Of a DNA stretch of 64,000 nucleotides, positions 15,245 through 23,806 are shown one piece after another. The notes beneath the pieces were generated by a model. It worked only from the letters and a program-made list of their open reading frames with translations. It ran no database searches and was not told where the DNA came from. How positions within the stretch are numbered: position 1 is the stretch's first letter; each line of letters starts with the position of its first letter. The position numbers were made by a program, and so were the translations under genes. The stretch comes from Lentibacter algarum (GTDB lineage Bacteria; Pseudomonadota; Alphaproteobacteria; Rhodobacterales; Rhodobacteraceae), in assembly GCF_040580765.1 (NCBI RefSeq), contig NZ_CP158687.1:2480001-2544000 (forward strand), in the 5' to 3' direction.

Positions 15245-17038
15245 TCACGCCGCCTCTGCCCCATCAGTAAACTGAAGCCGCGCCAGTCGCGCATAGAGCC
15301 CGTTTTCCGCGACAAGCGCATCATGCGTACCCTCAGCCACAACCGCTCCATCCTGCATCACAACGATACGGTCTGCTTTTTTGACGGTCGCCAAACGATG
15401 CGCCACGATCAAAGTGGTGCGGTTCTTTGAGAGATGCTCAACAGCCTCCTGCACCGCGCGTTCGCTCTCGGCATCAAGAGCCGATGTGGCCTCATCCAAC
15501 AGCAGCACAGGCGCATCCCGCAAGATCGCCCGCGCAATCGCTACGCGTTGCTTCTGTCCCCCCGAAAGCATCACGCCGCGCTCTCCAAGCTTGGTGTCAT
15601 AGCCCTCGCTCAAAGCTTCAATAAACTCGTGTGCCGCCGCAGCCTTGGCTGCAGCCTCAACCTCAGCATCGCTTGCCTCTGGGCGGCCAAAGCGAATGTT
15701 GTCGCGCGCGCTGCCCGAGAAGATCACAGGGTCTTGCGGCACCACAGCGATCTGGCTGCGGAAATCTTCCCGCTGCATCTCGCGCAGGTCCACACCGTCG
15801 AGCTTGATCGCCCCCTCCTGTGGATCATAAAATCGCTGGATCATTTGCATTACAGTGGTTTTGCCAGCCCCTGACGGACCAACAAAAGCAACGGTCTCAC
15901 CTGGTTTCACAGCAAGGCTCACCGCATCCAGCGCCTGACGATCAGGCCGTGACGGATAGGCAAAGCTGACACTCTCAAAGCGTACATCGCCCCTCAAAGG
16001 CGCAGGGCAATCCTTGGGCGCAGCGGGATCATTCACTTTGTCTGTGGCGTTCAAAAGCTCCACAAGCCGCTCTGTCGCGCCAGCCGCGCGCTGCAACTCA
16101 CCCCAGATTTCCGAAAGCGCAGCAACCGCGCCCGCAACCATGATTGCATAAATCACAAACTGTACCAACGCACCCGAGCTCATCTGATCCGCACGCACAT
16201 CCCGCGTCCCGATCCAGAGAACCCCGACAACGCCAGCAAAGACCAAAAACATCACCGCGACAGTCATAATCGAGCGCACTGTGATACGCTGTTTCGCCAC
16301 CTCGAAACTCTTCTCTGTCACGTCAGAAAAGTCCCGCCGCGCCACGCTTTCCTGCGCAAAGCTCTGGACCGTCTGAACCGCGCTCAGGGTTTCGGCTGCC
16401 TGTCCCGATGAGGCCGCAATCCAGTCTTGGTTTTCGCGGCTCAGCACACGCAAGCGCCGGCCCAGCGTCAGAATCGGCACGACCACGAGGGGCACGATCA
16501 ACAACACAAGCCCCGTGAGCTTGGCGCTTGTGAAGAGCATCAAAATCATTCCGCCCAAGAATATCAGCACATTGCGCAGCGCCACTGAAACCGACGAACC
16601 AATCACCGATTGGATCAAGGTGGTATCCGTTGTGATGCGGCTCAGGATTTCGCCTGTCATCACCGTCTCATAAAAGCTCGGCGACAGCCCGATCACGCGA
16701 TCAAACACAGCTTTGCGGATATCGGCCACAACGCGTTCTCCCAGCCGAGTGACAAGCGCATAGCGCAGCCCCGTGCCCAGAGCCAGAAGAGCAGCGACGC
16801 CGATCGCGGCGACAAAATAAAGATCGAGTATCTCGACATTTTCAGTGCTGAAGTTGTCGATCACACGGCGCACAGCCAGCGGCAAAGTGAGCGACAACGC
16901 CGCCGTCAGCATCAGCGCCAAAATAGCCGCAACAACGAGTCCACGGTAAGGTGCCATAAATGGCATCAACGCCTTGAGCGCAGCCACGTCCTTCGTACCC
17001 GCGCGTTCTTCGCCGTCTTTTACTGTTGTTCGTGCCAT
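15245..17038 (-). CDS. ABC exporter, fused permease and ATPase (MsbA-like)
   Basis: A 597-residue half-transporter. Residues 25-310 form a six-helix ABC_membrane domain. The C-terminal nucleotide-binding domain has Walker A GPSGAGKTT (about 390), the Q-loop VVPQDP, the signature LSGGQKQR and Walker B VLLLDEATSALD followed by the H-loop IVAHRL. It works as a homodimer. Lipid or drug export is typical of COG1132, but the substrate is unknown. It stands alone between lysM and tRNA-Gly. Confidence 0.93.
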   Translation of the reverse strand: MARTTVKDGEERAGTKDVAALKALMPFMAPYRGLVVAAILALMLTAALSLTLPLAVRRVIDNFSTENVEILDLYFVAAIGVAALLALGTGLRYALVTRLGERVVADIRKAVFDRVIGLSPSFYETVMTGEILSRITTDTTLIQSVIGSSVSVALRNVLIFLGGMILMLFTSAKLTGLVLLIVPLVVVPILTLGRRLRVLSRENQDWIAASSGQAAETLSAVQTVQSFAQESVARRDFSDVTEKSFEVAKQRITVRSIMTVAVMFLVFAGVVGVLWIGTRDVRADQMSSGALVQFVIYAIMVAGAVAALSEIWGELQRAAGATERLVELLNATDKVNDPAAPKDCPAPLRGDVRFESVSFAYPSRPDRQALDAVSLAVKPGETVAFVGPSGAGKTTVMQMIQRFYDPQEGAIKLDGVDLREMQREDFRSQIAVVPQDPVIFSGSARDNIRFGRPEASDAEVEAAAKAAAAHEFIEALSEGYDTKLGERGVMLSGGQKQRVAIARAILRDAPVLLLDEATSALDAESERAVQEAVEHLSKNRTTLIVAHRLATVKKADRIVVMQDGAVVAEGTHDALVAENGLYARLARLQFTDGAEAA

Positions 17039-17123
17039 GTTTTACGCGCCTTTCAAGTCTAGCGCTTTTTGAAGGGCCAAGGCAGGGCCGTCAAGCATTC
17101 AACTGTGGCGATGTAAGATGATT

Positions 17124-17197
17124 TGGAGCGGGCGGCGGGAATCGAACCCGCGTCATTAGCTTGGAAGGCTAAGGTCTTACCACTACACAACGCCCGC
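17124..17197 (-). tRNA. tRNA-Gly (anticodon TCC)
   Basis: A 74-base tRNA on the minus strand. The acceptor GCGGGCG pairs with CGCCCGC, the discriminator is T and CCA is encoded. The anticodon loop CTTCCAA gives TCC. Confidence 0.97.
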
Positions 17198-17232
17198 TTC
17201 GGTGGCAGCAATATCGGCTGCTTGCGGGAGCG

Positions 17233-17907
17233 TCAAGCGCCCTCGTCGCCCTCCCATGGTTCAATCAGCTCAGACCCCTCTGAACGGTTGCTATTGATCA
17301 TGCGGCTGACCCGATGGGTGATGAGCACATCTTCCTCGGCAGGGAGCATCAACCGAGCCGCACCCTTCCCTTCTTCGCCAAGCCATTTGCCCCAATCCTT
17401 GCGTTCAAGAATCACTGGCATCCTGTCGTGCACCCGTCCCGTCAGCTCGTTTGACGCGATCGTCACCATCGCGCAGGTTGCGATCGGCCCGTCATCGCTT
17501 TCCCACTCTTGCCAGATCCCAGCCAATGCCATTGGATCACTGTCGCGGCGCGCATAGTACCAAGGCAGTTTCATACCGCTCGCCGAAGCCCATTCGTAAT
17601 ATCCACTTGCAGGGATGATACAGCGCCGCGCCCGCGCTGCGCCTTTGAAAGCGGGCTTTTCGGCTAGCGTCTCAGCCCTTGCATTGATCAGCAGAGGCCC
17701 CGCATTCGCAGCCTTGTACCACGCTGGAATAAACCCCCAGCGCATGCCAACCAAGGCGCGCCCCTCACCGCTCATGCGCACCACATGCACAGGATCGGTC
17801 GGGCAAATATTGTAGTTTGGAACTGCAGGCAAACTGTTGGCGGGCAAAGCCGCAAAGAGCTTTGCCATGGAATCGCTTGGAAGGCTAACTGCAATACGTC
17901 CACACAT
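17233..17907 (-). CDS. SOS response-associated peptidase (SRAP, YedK/HMCES family)
   Basis: A 224-residue SRAP protein. After removal of Met1, Cys2 (MCGRI) forms a thiazolidine cross-link with abasic sites in single-stranded DNA and protects them from cleavage. Other active-site residues are visible: Asn75 (INARAET), Glu105 (GYYEWA) and His160 (GRVHDRMP). Length fits. It is a single gene next to tRNA-Gly, divergent from maiA. No LexA box is obvious in the 112 bases to maiA. Confidence 0.95.
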   Translation of the reverse strand: MCGRIAVSLPSDSMAKLFAALPANSLPAVPNYNICPTDPVHVVRMSGEGRALVGMRWGFIPAWYKAANAGPLLINARAETLAEKPAFKGAARARRCIIPASGYYEWASASGMKLPWYYARRDSDPMALAGIWQEWESDDGPIATCAMVTIASNELTGRVHDRMPVILERKDWGKWLGEEGKGAARLMLPAEEDVLITHRVSRMINSNRSEGSELIEPWEGDEGA

Positions 17908-18019
17908 CGATTAAAGGCTAGAGCACTCGTAAGAGAGGTAAAAGCGATGAAACAATTTTGTTGCCTTTGATATACATGTTACATATCAATCTAAAATCAA
18001 TTGGGAGGTGTAACACTTT

Positions 18020-18664
18020 ATGGAATTCTACGGATACTTCCGCAGTTCGAGTTCTTATCGCTGCCGCATCGCGTTCAACCTGAAAGGCGTTGAACCGCAC
18101 TTCCGACCTGTGCACCTCAAAAACGGCGCACAGCATGACCCTGCTTTCAAGGCACTTAATCCACAAGGCCTTCTGCCCGCACTCGTGACGGATGAGGGCG
18201 ATGTTCTGATACAGTCTCTGGCCATTCTCGAATGGCTAGACGAAACGCATCCAAACACGCCGATTCTGTCTAAAAACCCTGTTACACGCGCCAAAGAACG
18301 TGGCTTCGCACAAGTCATCGCCTGTGAGGTCCACCCGCTGCAAAACCTAAGGGTGCTCAAATACCTGACAGGTGATCTCGGCCTAGACGAAGCCGCCAAA
18401 GACGCGTGGCTCGCACGCTGGCTGCGCGACGGGCTTGAAGCCTGCGAAGGCCTCCTTGCCCAGCGCGACGAGCAGAGCGAATTTTGCTTTGGTGATACAC
18501 CCGGCCTTGCCGATATCTGCCTCGTGCCACAGGTCTTTTCCGCAGAGCGTTTTGGCATTCCTTATGCCGATCTGCCGCATATTTCCGCCGTATACGCCGC
18601 TTGTCAGTCGCTCTCAGCGTTTGACAAAGCAGCGCCAAAGAACCAGCCTGATTTCGAAGCCTGA
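18020..18664 (+). CDS. maiA: Maleylacetoacetate isomerase (zeta-class glutathione transferase)
   Basis: A 214-residue enzyme that isomerises maleylacetoacetate (or maleylpyruvate) to the fumaryl form with glutathione. The zeta-class active-site motif SSSSYRCRIA is at residues 9-18; the thioredoxin-like domain continues through LNPQGLLPALV and the glutathione-binding QSLAILEWLDE. The C-terminal half is helical. GGGAGG precedes the start. Neither the homogentisate nor the gentisate dioxygenase gene is nearby. It is followed after 49 bases by a TRAP binding-protein gene on the same strand, likely co-transcribed. Confidence 0.92.
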   Translation: MEFYGYFRSSSSYRCRIAFNLKGVEPHFRPVHLKNGAQHDPAFKALNPQGLLPALVTDEGDVLIQSLAILEWLDETHPNTPILSKNPVTRAKERGFAQVIACEVHPLQNLRVLKYLTGDLGLDEAAKDAWLARWLRDGLEACEGLLAQRDEQSEFCFGDTPGLADICLVPQVFSAERFGIPYADLPHISAVYAACQSLSAFDKAAPKNQPDFEA

Positions 18665-18713
18665 AGCTCGAATCTCTGGGCCAACCAGACGTGTCAAAAA
18701 AGGGAGTAAAAAC

Positions 18714-19748
18714 ATGTCACTTATGAAAAACGCACTCAAAGGGTTTGCCGTTGCCGCAGCCCTCGCAGTGACAGGAGCGTCCGCACAGGCGCAAGACGTC
18801 ACACTGAAGTTCCACCAGTTCCTGCCACAGCAAGCCAACGTGCCAAAGCTGATCATCGACCCTTGGATTCAGCGCGTCGAAGAAGCCTCCGGTGGCAAGA
18901 TCAAGATTGACCACTTCCCATCCATGCAGCTCGGCGGCAAGCCACCTGAGCTCATCGGTCAGGTGCAGGACGGCGTTGCAGATATCGTCTGGACAGTTCT
19001 CGGCTACACACCAGGCCGCTTCCCACAGGCCGAAGTCTTTGAACTTCCCTTCATGATGAACAACGCCGAGGCCACATCACGCGCCTTCTGGCACTTCGCC
19101 GAAGCCAATATGTTCGACAAGGACCTCAAGGATTTTAAAATCCTCGCGACATTCGTCCACGGCCCAGGCCTCATCCACTCCAACAAACCCATCACAAGCG
19201 TAGCAGACCTCAACGGCGTCAAGCTGCGCGCGCCCACACGCGTCATCAACCAGATGGTCTCGGGCCTCGGCGCAACACCTGTTGGTATGCCGGTGCCTGC
19301 TATTCCTGAAGCCCTCTCCAAAGGCGTGATCGACGCGACAGTGATCCCATGGGAAGTCACAGCTGCTTTGAAAGTCCCAGAGCTTGTCGGAAACCACACA
19401 GAGTTCGGAACAGAAGCGCTCTACACAACTGCTTTCGTCTTCGCGATGAACAAGCAGAAGTATGAAGGCCTCTCAGACGAGCTCAAAGCCGCGCTCGACA
19501 GCCAGTCAGGTGCTGATCTTTCAGCCCTCGCAGGCAAGCTGATGCAAGGCGCTGACGCAGGTGGCCGTGAAGCTGCAGCAGCCAATGGCAACAACATCAT
19601 CACTCTGACAGACGCGCAAGTCGCAGAGTGGAAAGACGCTTCAAGCGGCGTTGCTACAAGCTGGGTCGAAGACATGAACAGCAAAGGCTTTGATGGCCAA
19701 GCTTTGCTTGATCAAGCCAAAGCTCTGATCAAAGAGAACGGCATGTAA
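18714..19748 (+). CDS. dctP: TRAP transporter solute-binding protein, DctP type
   Basis: A 344-residue periplasmic binding protein. The start at 18714 is set by AGGGAG 8 bases upstream and by a classic signal peptide (LKGFAVAAALAVTGASAQAQ); a longer frame overlapping maiA is discounted. The mature protein shows the DctP pattern (LKFHQFLPQQANV, PSMQLGG, the conserved carboxylate-binding Arg in VKLRAPTRV). TRAP systems use sodium-driven DctQ/DctM permeases, but neither is in this window, so the protein must work with permeases encoded elsewhere. A strong terminator follows directly. The substrate is presumably an organic acid. Confidence 0.93.
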   Translation: MSLMKNALKGFAVAAALAVTGASAQAQDVTLKFHQFLPQQANVPKLIIDPWIQRVEEASGGKIKIDHFPSMQLGGKPPELIGQVQDGVADIVWTVLGYTPGRFPQAEVFELPFMMNNAEATSRAFWHFAEANMFDKDLKDFKILATFVHGPGLIHSNKPITSVADLNGVKLRAPTRVINQMVSGLGATPVGMPVPAIPEALSKGVIDATVIPWEVTAALKVPELVGNHTEFGTEALYTTAFVFAMNKQKYEGLSDELKAALDSQSGADLSALAGKLMQGADAGGREAAAANGNNIITLTDAQVAEWKDASSGVATSWVEDMNSKGFDGQALLDQAKALIKENGM

Positions 19749-19772
19749 GCTTTTATGAGCTGAAACCATAAG

Positions 19773-19804
19773 CCGCGGCAGCCCAGAGTTGCCGCGGTTT
19801 TTTT
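19773..19804 (+). terminator. Strong rho-independent terminator after dctP
   Basis: CCGCGGCA pairs with TGCCGCGG (8 bp) around a 9-base loop, followed by seven T, 24 bases after the dctP stop. The convergent GNAT gene ends at 19812. Confidence 0.93.
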
Positions 19805-19811
19805 GTGCCCT

Positions 19812-20390
19812 CTAAAGTTCACGCAGCCAGAACTGCAATGCCTTTGAGCTTTCTGAATCCTCGCCCAAATCCCGCCAGCGAAACTGCGCAATAACGCCCT
19901 CAAGCGGTATATAGCCCCGTCCCCGCCAAAAGGGATCAAGCGGTCGGTAGCCTTTAGGCTCCATGGGATGCTCCCCACGCACGACCGCGCAAAATGCCAC
20001 TTTCCCAAAACCAAGCTCTCGCGCATGCGCTTCACGCGCTTCAAAAAACGCATGCCCAATCCCTCGCCCGCGAAACTCTGGCAACAGAACAGACTCAGCA
20101 CAATAGAACACGTCCCCGAGATCAATTTCGCTGTCTGCAAACGCCGCCGCAAAATCATCCGAATGTCCCATGAGTGGCATCCCCGTGGCCGCGCCCACAA
20201 GCCTGTCGCCCTCAAATGCACCGACAACAATAGCGCCATCATTGGCCCGATACGGCTCTAAGTAGCGCCGTTCATAGGCAAAGTCGCCGTCATATAAATA
20301 AGGAAAGTCGGCAAATACTTTTATGCGCAGCCGCGCCAGATCATCAAGGACTGCGTCCAGCGCACGCCCCGTCAGGGTGCGCAGCTCCAT
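19812..20390 (-). CDS. GNAT family N-acetyltransferase
   Basis: A 192-residue acetyltransferase. The acetyl-CoA-binding motif A is visible as VLLPEFRGRGIGHAFFEARE in the middle. The N-terminal half contains the usual strand-helix pattern (GAIVVGAFEGDRLVGAATG). The substrate is unknown. Its start shares a base with the stop of the NTF2-like gene (TGATG), so it is the last gene of the UPF0262 operon. Confidence 0.88.
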   Translation of the reverse strand: MELRTLTGRALDAVLDDLARLRIKVFADFPYLYDGDFAYERRYLEPYRANDGAIVVGAFEGDRLVGAATGMPLMGHSDDFAAAFADSEIDLGDVFYCAESVLLPEFRGRGIGHAFFEAREAHARELGFGKVAFCAVVRGEHPMEPKGYRPLDPFWRGRGYIPLEGVIAQFRWRDLGEDSESSKALQFWLREL

Positions 20391-20785
20391 CAGCGGCTCA
20401 CTTGCGCCACCCAGTCGGCGAGGTTGTAATAGGTCACAACACGGCTGATCTTATCGCCCTCAAGGCTAAAAAAAGACCCCGCAGGCAAACGATAGCTTTG
20501 TCCATTGGCTTCGGGCAGACCGCTGTCTGTCGCAAGATAGGTGCCGTTTACAATATACTCCGCTGCAGCCCGTGTACCGCCTTCTGCCGCAAAAATCACC
20601 ATATCGGTCAGCTCTTCTTGGTAGCAGCGGCTCATATGCGCACAAAACTCACCAAAAGCCGCCTTTCCACGCCGAACTTGGCCTTCGTTGACATGATGCG
20701 CCACATCTTCGGCCACACAAGCCAACATGGCCTCGATATCGCCAGCATTAAATGCTGCAAAATAGGCTTCAACAGTTTTGCTCAT
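20390..20785 (-). CDS. Ketosteroid isomerase-like (NTF2 fold, SnoaL type) protein
   Basis: A 131-residue protein starting at 20785, where AGGAGGG lies 4 bases ahead; an upstream in-frame Met at 20809 lies inside the preceding gene and is discounted. The cone-fold pattern VEAYFAAFNAGDIEAMLACV, a central VRRGKAAFGEF and the C-terminal ISRVVTYYNLADWV are typical of SnoaL-like proteins described as polyketide-cyclase or steroid-isomerase relatives. The function is unknown. It overlaps the phosphatase gene by 4 bases (ATGA) and the GNAT gene by 1. Confidence 0.85.
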   Translation of the reverse strand: MSKTVEAYFAAFNAGDIEAMLACVAEDVAHHVNEGQVRRGKAAFGEFCAHMSRCYQEELTDMVIFAAEGGTRAAAEYIVNGTYLATDSGLPEANGQSYRLPAGSFFSLEGDKISRVVTYYNLADWVAQVSR

Positions 20786-21243
20786 GTGCCCTCCTGAGGC
20801 GCACCCCAATGCGCCGTAATCTGAGCGATAATTTGATCACGCGCCTCGCGATACGCGGCCAGCTTGGCCTCACGTCCTTCGCCCTTGGCAGTCGGGTCCA
20901 TGATCGGCCAATACTCAAGATCGGTATGAAAGCCTTTGGTCAGGCTCTCGGCCAGATTGCGGCTCGTTGGCGACAACGCCACCACCACATCAAAAGAGCT
21001 GAGCACCTCGCCCATCTCTTCCATCTCTTCAAAGCTGCGCGAGCGATGGCGTGAAATTTCCACACCGAGTTCCTCGCAAACAGCCACGCAAAACCCGTCA
21101 ATCTCCAGATCATTGCGCACGCCTGCAGATTGGACATATGTGCCCGAGCCGTAGAACTTTTTCATCAAGCCTTCCGCCATAGGCGAGCGCACTGCATTAT
21201 GATCGCAGCAAAACAACACCGATTGCGGAAGCTTATTCCCCAA
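20782..21243 (-). CDS. Low-molecular-weight phosphatase / ArsC-like protein
   Basis: A 153-residue protein with the LMW-PTP fold. The phosphate loop C-x5-R-S is CDHNAVRS (Cys13, Arg19) and the general-acid aspartate is in the C-terminal MDP motif. It could be a protein tyrosine phosphatase or an arsenate-reductase-like enzyme; there is no ars operon here. In Rhodobacteraceae this gene regularly follows UPF0262 near hisD. It lies 3 bases downstream of UPF0262. Confidence 0.88.
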   Translation of the reverse strand: MGNKLPQSVLFCCDHNAVRSPMAEGLMKKFYGSGTYVQSAGVRNDLEIDGFCVAVCEELGVEISRHRSRSFEEMEEMGEVLSSFDVVVALSPTSRNLAESLTKGFHTDLEYWPIMDPTAKGEGREAKLAAYREARDQIIAQITAHWGAPQEGT

Positions 21244-21246
21244 ACC

Positions 21247-21732
21247 CTAGCCCCCGAAATGTAGAACGCAGACGAGTGTAAAAAGCCGCCGCGCCGTGTC
21301 ATTATCCACTTCGGCTTTGCCCTCGAGACGTTCCGCCAAGATGCGCGCGCCCTCATTGTGAATGCCGCGCCGCGCCATATCGATCGTTTCGATCTGACTG
21401 GGTGGCATCGTCTTTACAGCGTCAAAATAGCTCTCACAAATCTGCCAATAGTCTTTCACAACTTGACGAAACGGCGACAGCGAGAGATGGAACTCCGCCG
21501 CCTTATCCTCAGCCTCGGTCAACACATCAAATACAAGCCGCTTGTCACGGATCGAAAGCCCCACATGGTAGGGCCCTTCTGGGACAGCACGCTCGTCGCG
21601 CTTGGGCAGCGTGAAGACATTGTCTTCCAGCAAATCATAGATTGCCACCTTCCGCTCCTGCTCGATCTCTGGCGTCGGCGGCGGCAGGTTGCTGTCATCC
21701 AGCTCAATATGAGAAATCCGCGACATCATCAT
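21247..21732 (-). CDS. UPF0262 family protein
   Basis: A 161-residue alphaproteobacterial protein of unknown function (UPF0262). Family text is clear: IELDDSNLPPPTPEIEQER, a central PYHVGLSIRDKRLVFDV and the C-terminal DIARRGIHNEGA-like segment followed by DTARRLFTLVCVLHF. Three consecutive ATG codons begin the ORF, so the exact start is uncertain by two residues. It heads the UPF0262-phosphatase-NTF2-GNAT operon, and a REP-like repeat separates it from hisD. Confidence 0.92.
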   Translation of the reverse strand: MMMSRISHIELDDSNLPPPTPEIEQERKVAIYDLLEDNVFTLPKRDERAVPEGPYHVGLSIRDKRLVFDVLTEAEDKAAEFHLSLSPFRQVVKDYWQICESYFDAVKTMPPSQIETIDMARRGIHNEGARILAERLEGKAEVDNDTARRLFTLVCVLHFGG

Positions 21733-21856
21733 GCGCCTTCCACTTCACTTAACGTCCCCACGCGCAGGCTAGCGCGTTTCACCAAATCTAGCGCGCACCC
21801 CACCGATTGCAACGACAAGCATGCACCACACCGTGCAAAAAGCTGCCGCAAGACCC

Positions 21857-21917
21857 TTTTTCTTTCTCTAAATATCCTGGGGAAAGCGCGAGGAGGGCAA
21901 AGCCCCCCTCGCCAAGG
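21857..21917. repeat. G-rich REP-like repeat, copy 1
   Basis: TTTTTCTTTCTC then AAATATCCTGGGG, followed by an 11-bp hairpin with one mismatch (21888-21898 with 21902-21912, 3-base loop). The same T/C-rich lead and AAATAT...GGGG core recur at 33931 and 37327. It fills much of the 226-base gap between UPF0262 and hisD. Confidence 0.75.
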
Positions 21918-21958
21918 CGATTTGGCGCAGCCAAAGCGCAACTCAAATTGCCGCGCCT

Positions 21959-23263
21959 TCAGAGTTCGTTCAAATGATTCAAGCGCGCCCGAACGCTGAG
22001 ACCGTGCGCTTCAAGGCTTTCAGAAATCGCCAGCGTTTCCGCCGCAGGTCCGATTGCGCGCAAAGCGGCAGGGGTCATTTTCGCAAGCGTTGTACGCTTC
22101 ACAAAATCCATCACCGACAGGCCAGAAGAGAACCGCGCCGAGCGCGCAGTCGGCAAGACATGGTTCGGCCCGCCCACATAGTCACCAATCGCTTCGGGCG
22201 TCCAAGCGCCAAGGAAGATTGCTCCCGCGTGGGTAATCTGTTCACTCAGCCCATCAGGGTCCGCCACACAAAGCTCCAGATGCTCGGGCGCAATACGGTT
22301 AGAAAGCACGGCCGCAACGTCAAGGTCAGGCACAAGGATGACCGCGCCGTAATCGCGCCAGCTCTTACCCGCAATTTCGCGCCGCTCGAGCGTGAGCAAA
22401 TGCCGCTCGATTGCCGCCTCCACAGCTTTCGCCATAGCACGGTCAGTGGTGATAAGGATCGATTGAGCACTCTCGTCGTGCTCGGCCTGTGAGAGCATAT
22501 CCAGCGCAATCCAGTCAGGGTCGTTGTCCCCGTCGGCAATCACCAAAATCTCGCTTGGTCCCGCGATCATATCGATGCCGACCTTGCCAAAAACCCGCCG
22601 CTTGGCCGCCGCGACAAAGGCGTTGCCAGGCCCCGTGATCTTATCAACGGGCGCGATGCTCGTCGTTCCGTACGCCAACGCAGCAACAGCCTGTGCCCCA
22701 CCGATACGATAAATTTCATCGACGCCCGCGAGCCGTGCCGCAAGCAGAACGAGCGGATTGGCCACTCCGTCAGGTGTGGGAACAGTGATCGCCAGCCGCT
22801 CAACCCCCGCCACTTTCGCGGGGATCGCATTCATCAAGACAGACGAGGGGTAAGACGCCAGCCCCCCCGGCACATACAGGCCAGCGGCGCTCACTGGCGT
22901 CCAGCGCCAACCCAGTGTTGCACCACTTTCGTCCACCCAGCTCGCATCTTCAGGCATCTGGCGCGCGTGGTAGGCGCGGATGCGCTCGGCAGCAAGCTCC
23001 AGTGCCTCTCGCTCATGCTGGGGAACCTCAGCAATCAACGCCTCGATCTCCTCAGGCGCAAAGCGCAGAGTTTCAGGCGTCAGCGTCAGACGATCATAGC
23101 GTTCGGTGAGCTCAATAACCGCCGCATCTCCGCGCGCGCGCACATCCGCAATAATCTCGGCAACAGCCGCGTCCACATCAGGGCTGTCCTCACGTTTCGC
23201 CCCCAAAAGGGCGGCAAACTGCTCTTCAAAGTCTGGCGTTGTCGCGTCGAGAAACTGTGGCAT
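21959..23263 (-). CDS. hisD: Histidinol dehydrogenase
   Basis: A 434-residue enzyme that carries out the last two oxidations of histidine synthesis. ATG 23263 is chosen because family members begin MPQFLD and GAAAGGA precedes it; an 18-residue upstream extension has no support. Zinc and catalytic residues are visible in MLSQAEHDESA, the glutamate-histidine pair of RIAPEHLELC, and YVGGPNHVLPT. It is the third gene after murA and DUF2948. No other his gene is present. Confidence 0.97.
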   Translation of the reverse strand: MPQFLDATTPDFEEQFAALLGAKREDSPDVDAAVAEIIADVRARGDAAVIELTERYDRLTLTPETLRFAPEEIEALIAEVPQHEREALELAAERIRAYHARQMPEDASWVDESGATLGWRWTPVSAAGLYVPGGLASYPSSVLMNAIPAKVAGVERLAITVPTPDGVANPLVLLAARLAGVDEIYRIGGAQAVAALAYGTTSIAPVDKITGPGNAFVAAAKRRVFGKVGIDMIAGPSEILVIADGDNDPDWIALDMLSQAEHDESAQSILITTDRAMAKAVEAAIERHLLTLERREIAGKSWRDYGAVILVPDLDVAAVLSNRIAPEHLELCVADPDGLSEQITHAGAIFLGAWTPEAIGDYVGGPNHVLPTARSARFSSGLSVMDFVKRTTLAKMTPAALRAIGPAAETLAISESLEAHGLSVRARLNHLNEL

Positions 23264-23335
23264 GGTCGTCCTTTCAAGGCTTGCGCCCGTCTTAGCCCCA
23301 GAGACCACCGCCCTCAAGCGCCAGATGTGTCGCAG

Positions 23336-23806
23336 TCAGCTCTCGTGGCTTGGGGTTTTCTTTGACGGAGCCACGTATGGCCGCGTCACATCCTTGAGTG
23401 TGACTTCAAGCGCTTCACAGTCAAGACGGATCGCGCCGTCGCCCGCGAGCGTCAGAACAACCTTGCCTGTAGGGGTCTCGCCCGCCTCCCACTCCATCGT
23501 AAGGAGCGACAGAACCGTTTCCTTATCGTCCCGTTCAAGCCCCTGTGTGGCCACACCCAACACAGTGTCAAACGCGAGTAACGCCTGCACCCGCTCAGGA
23601 GCGTGGCGGGTTTGAGATTTATCTTCCCAGCGAAAACGATTGATCAAAAGCGCAAAGCGGCGCGCCTTGCGGTCATATTTCATTTCGGTGATCGGAAAGA
23701 CAGCGTCCTGCACAAGAGCCGATATCACCTTCAGGTCATCCGTATCCATCGCCCCAAGGTTCAGTGGCCGCTCGGCCCCGTCCTCAAAGCTTGCATCCAC
23801 ACTCAT
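23336..23806 (-). CDS. DUF2948 family protein
   Basis: A 156-residue protein of unknown function, matching by eye the alphaproteobacterial DUF2948 family that sits between murA and hisD. Characteristic text is [33 protein letters not shown] and the C-terminal [19 protein letters not shown]. No signal peptide or catalytic motif is visible. It overlaps murA by 4 bases (ATGA) and ends 72 bases before hisD. Confidence 0.9.
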   Translation of the reverse strand: MSVDASFEDGAERPLNLGAMDTDDLKVISALVQDAVFPITEMKYDRKARRFALLINRFRWEDKSQTRHAPERVQALLAFDTVLGVATQGLERDDKETVLSLLTMEWEAGETPTGKVVLTLAGDGAIRLDCEALEVTLKDVTRPYVAPSKKTPSHES

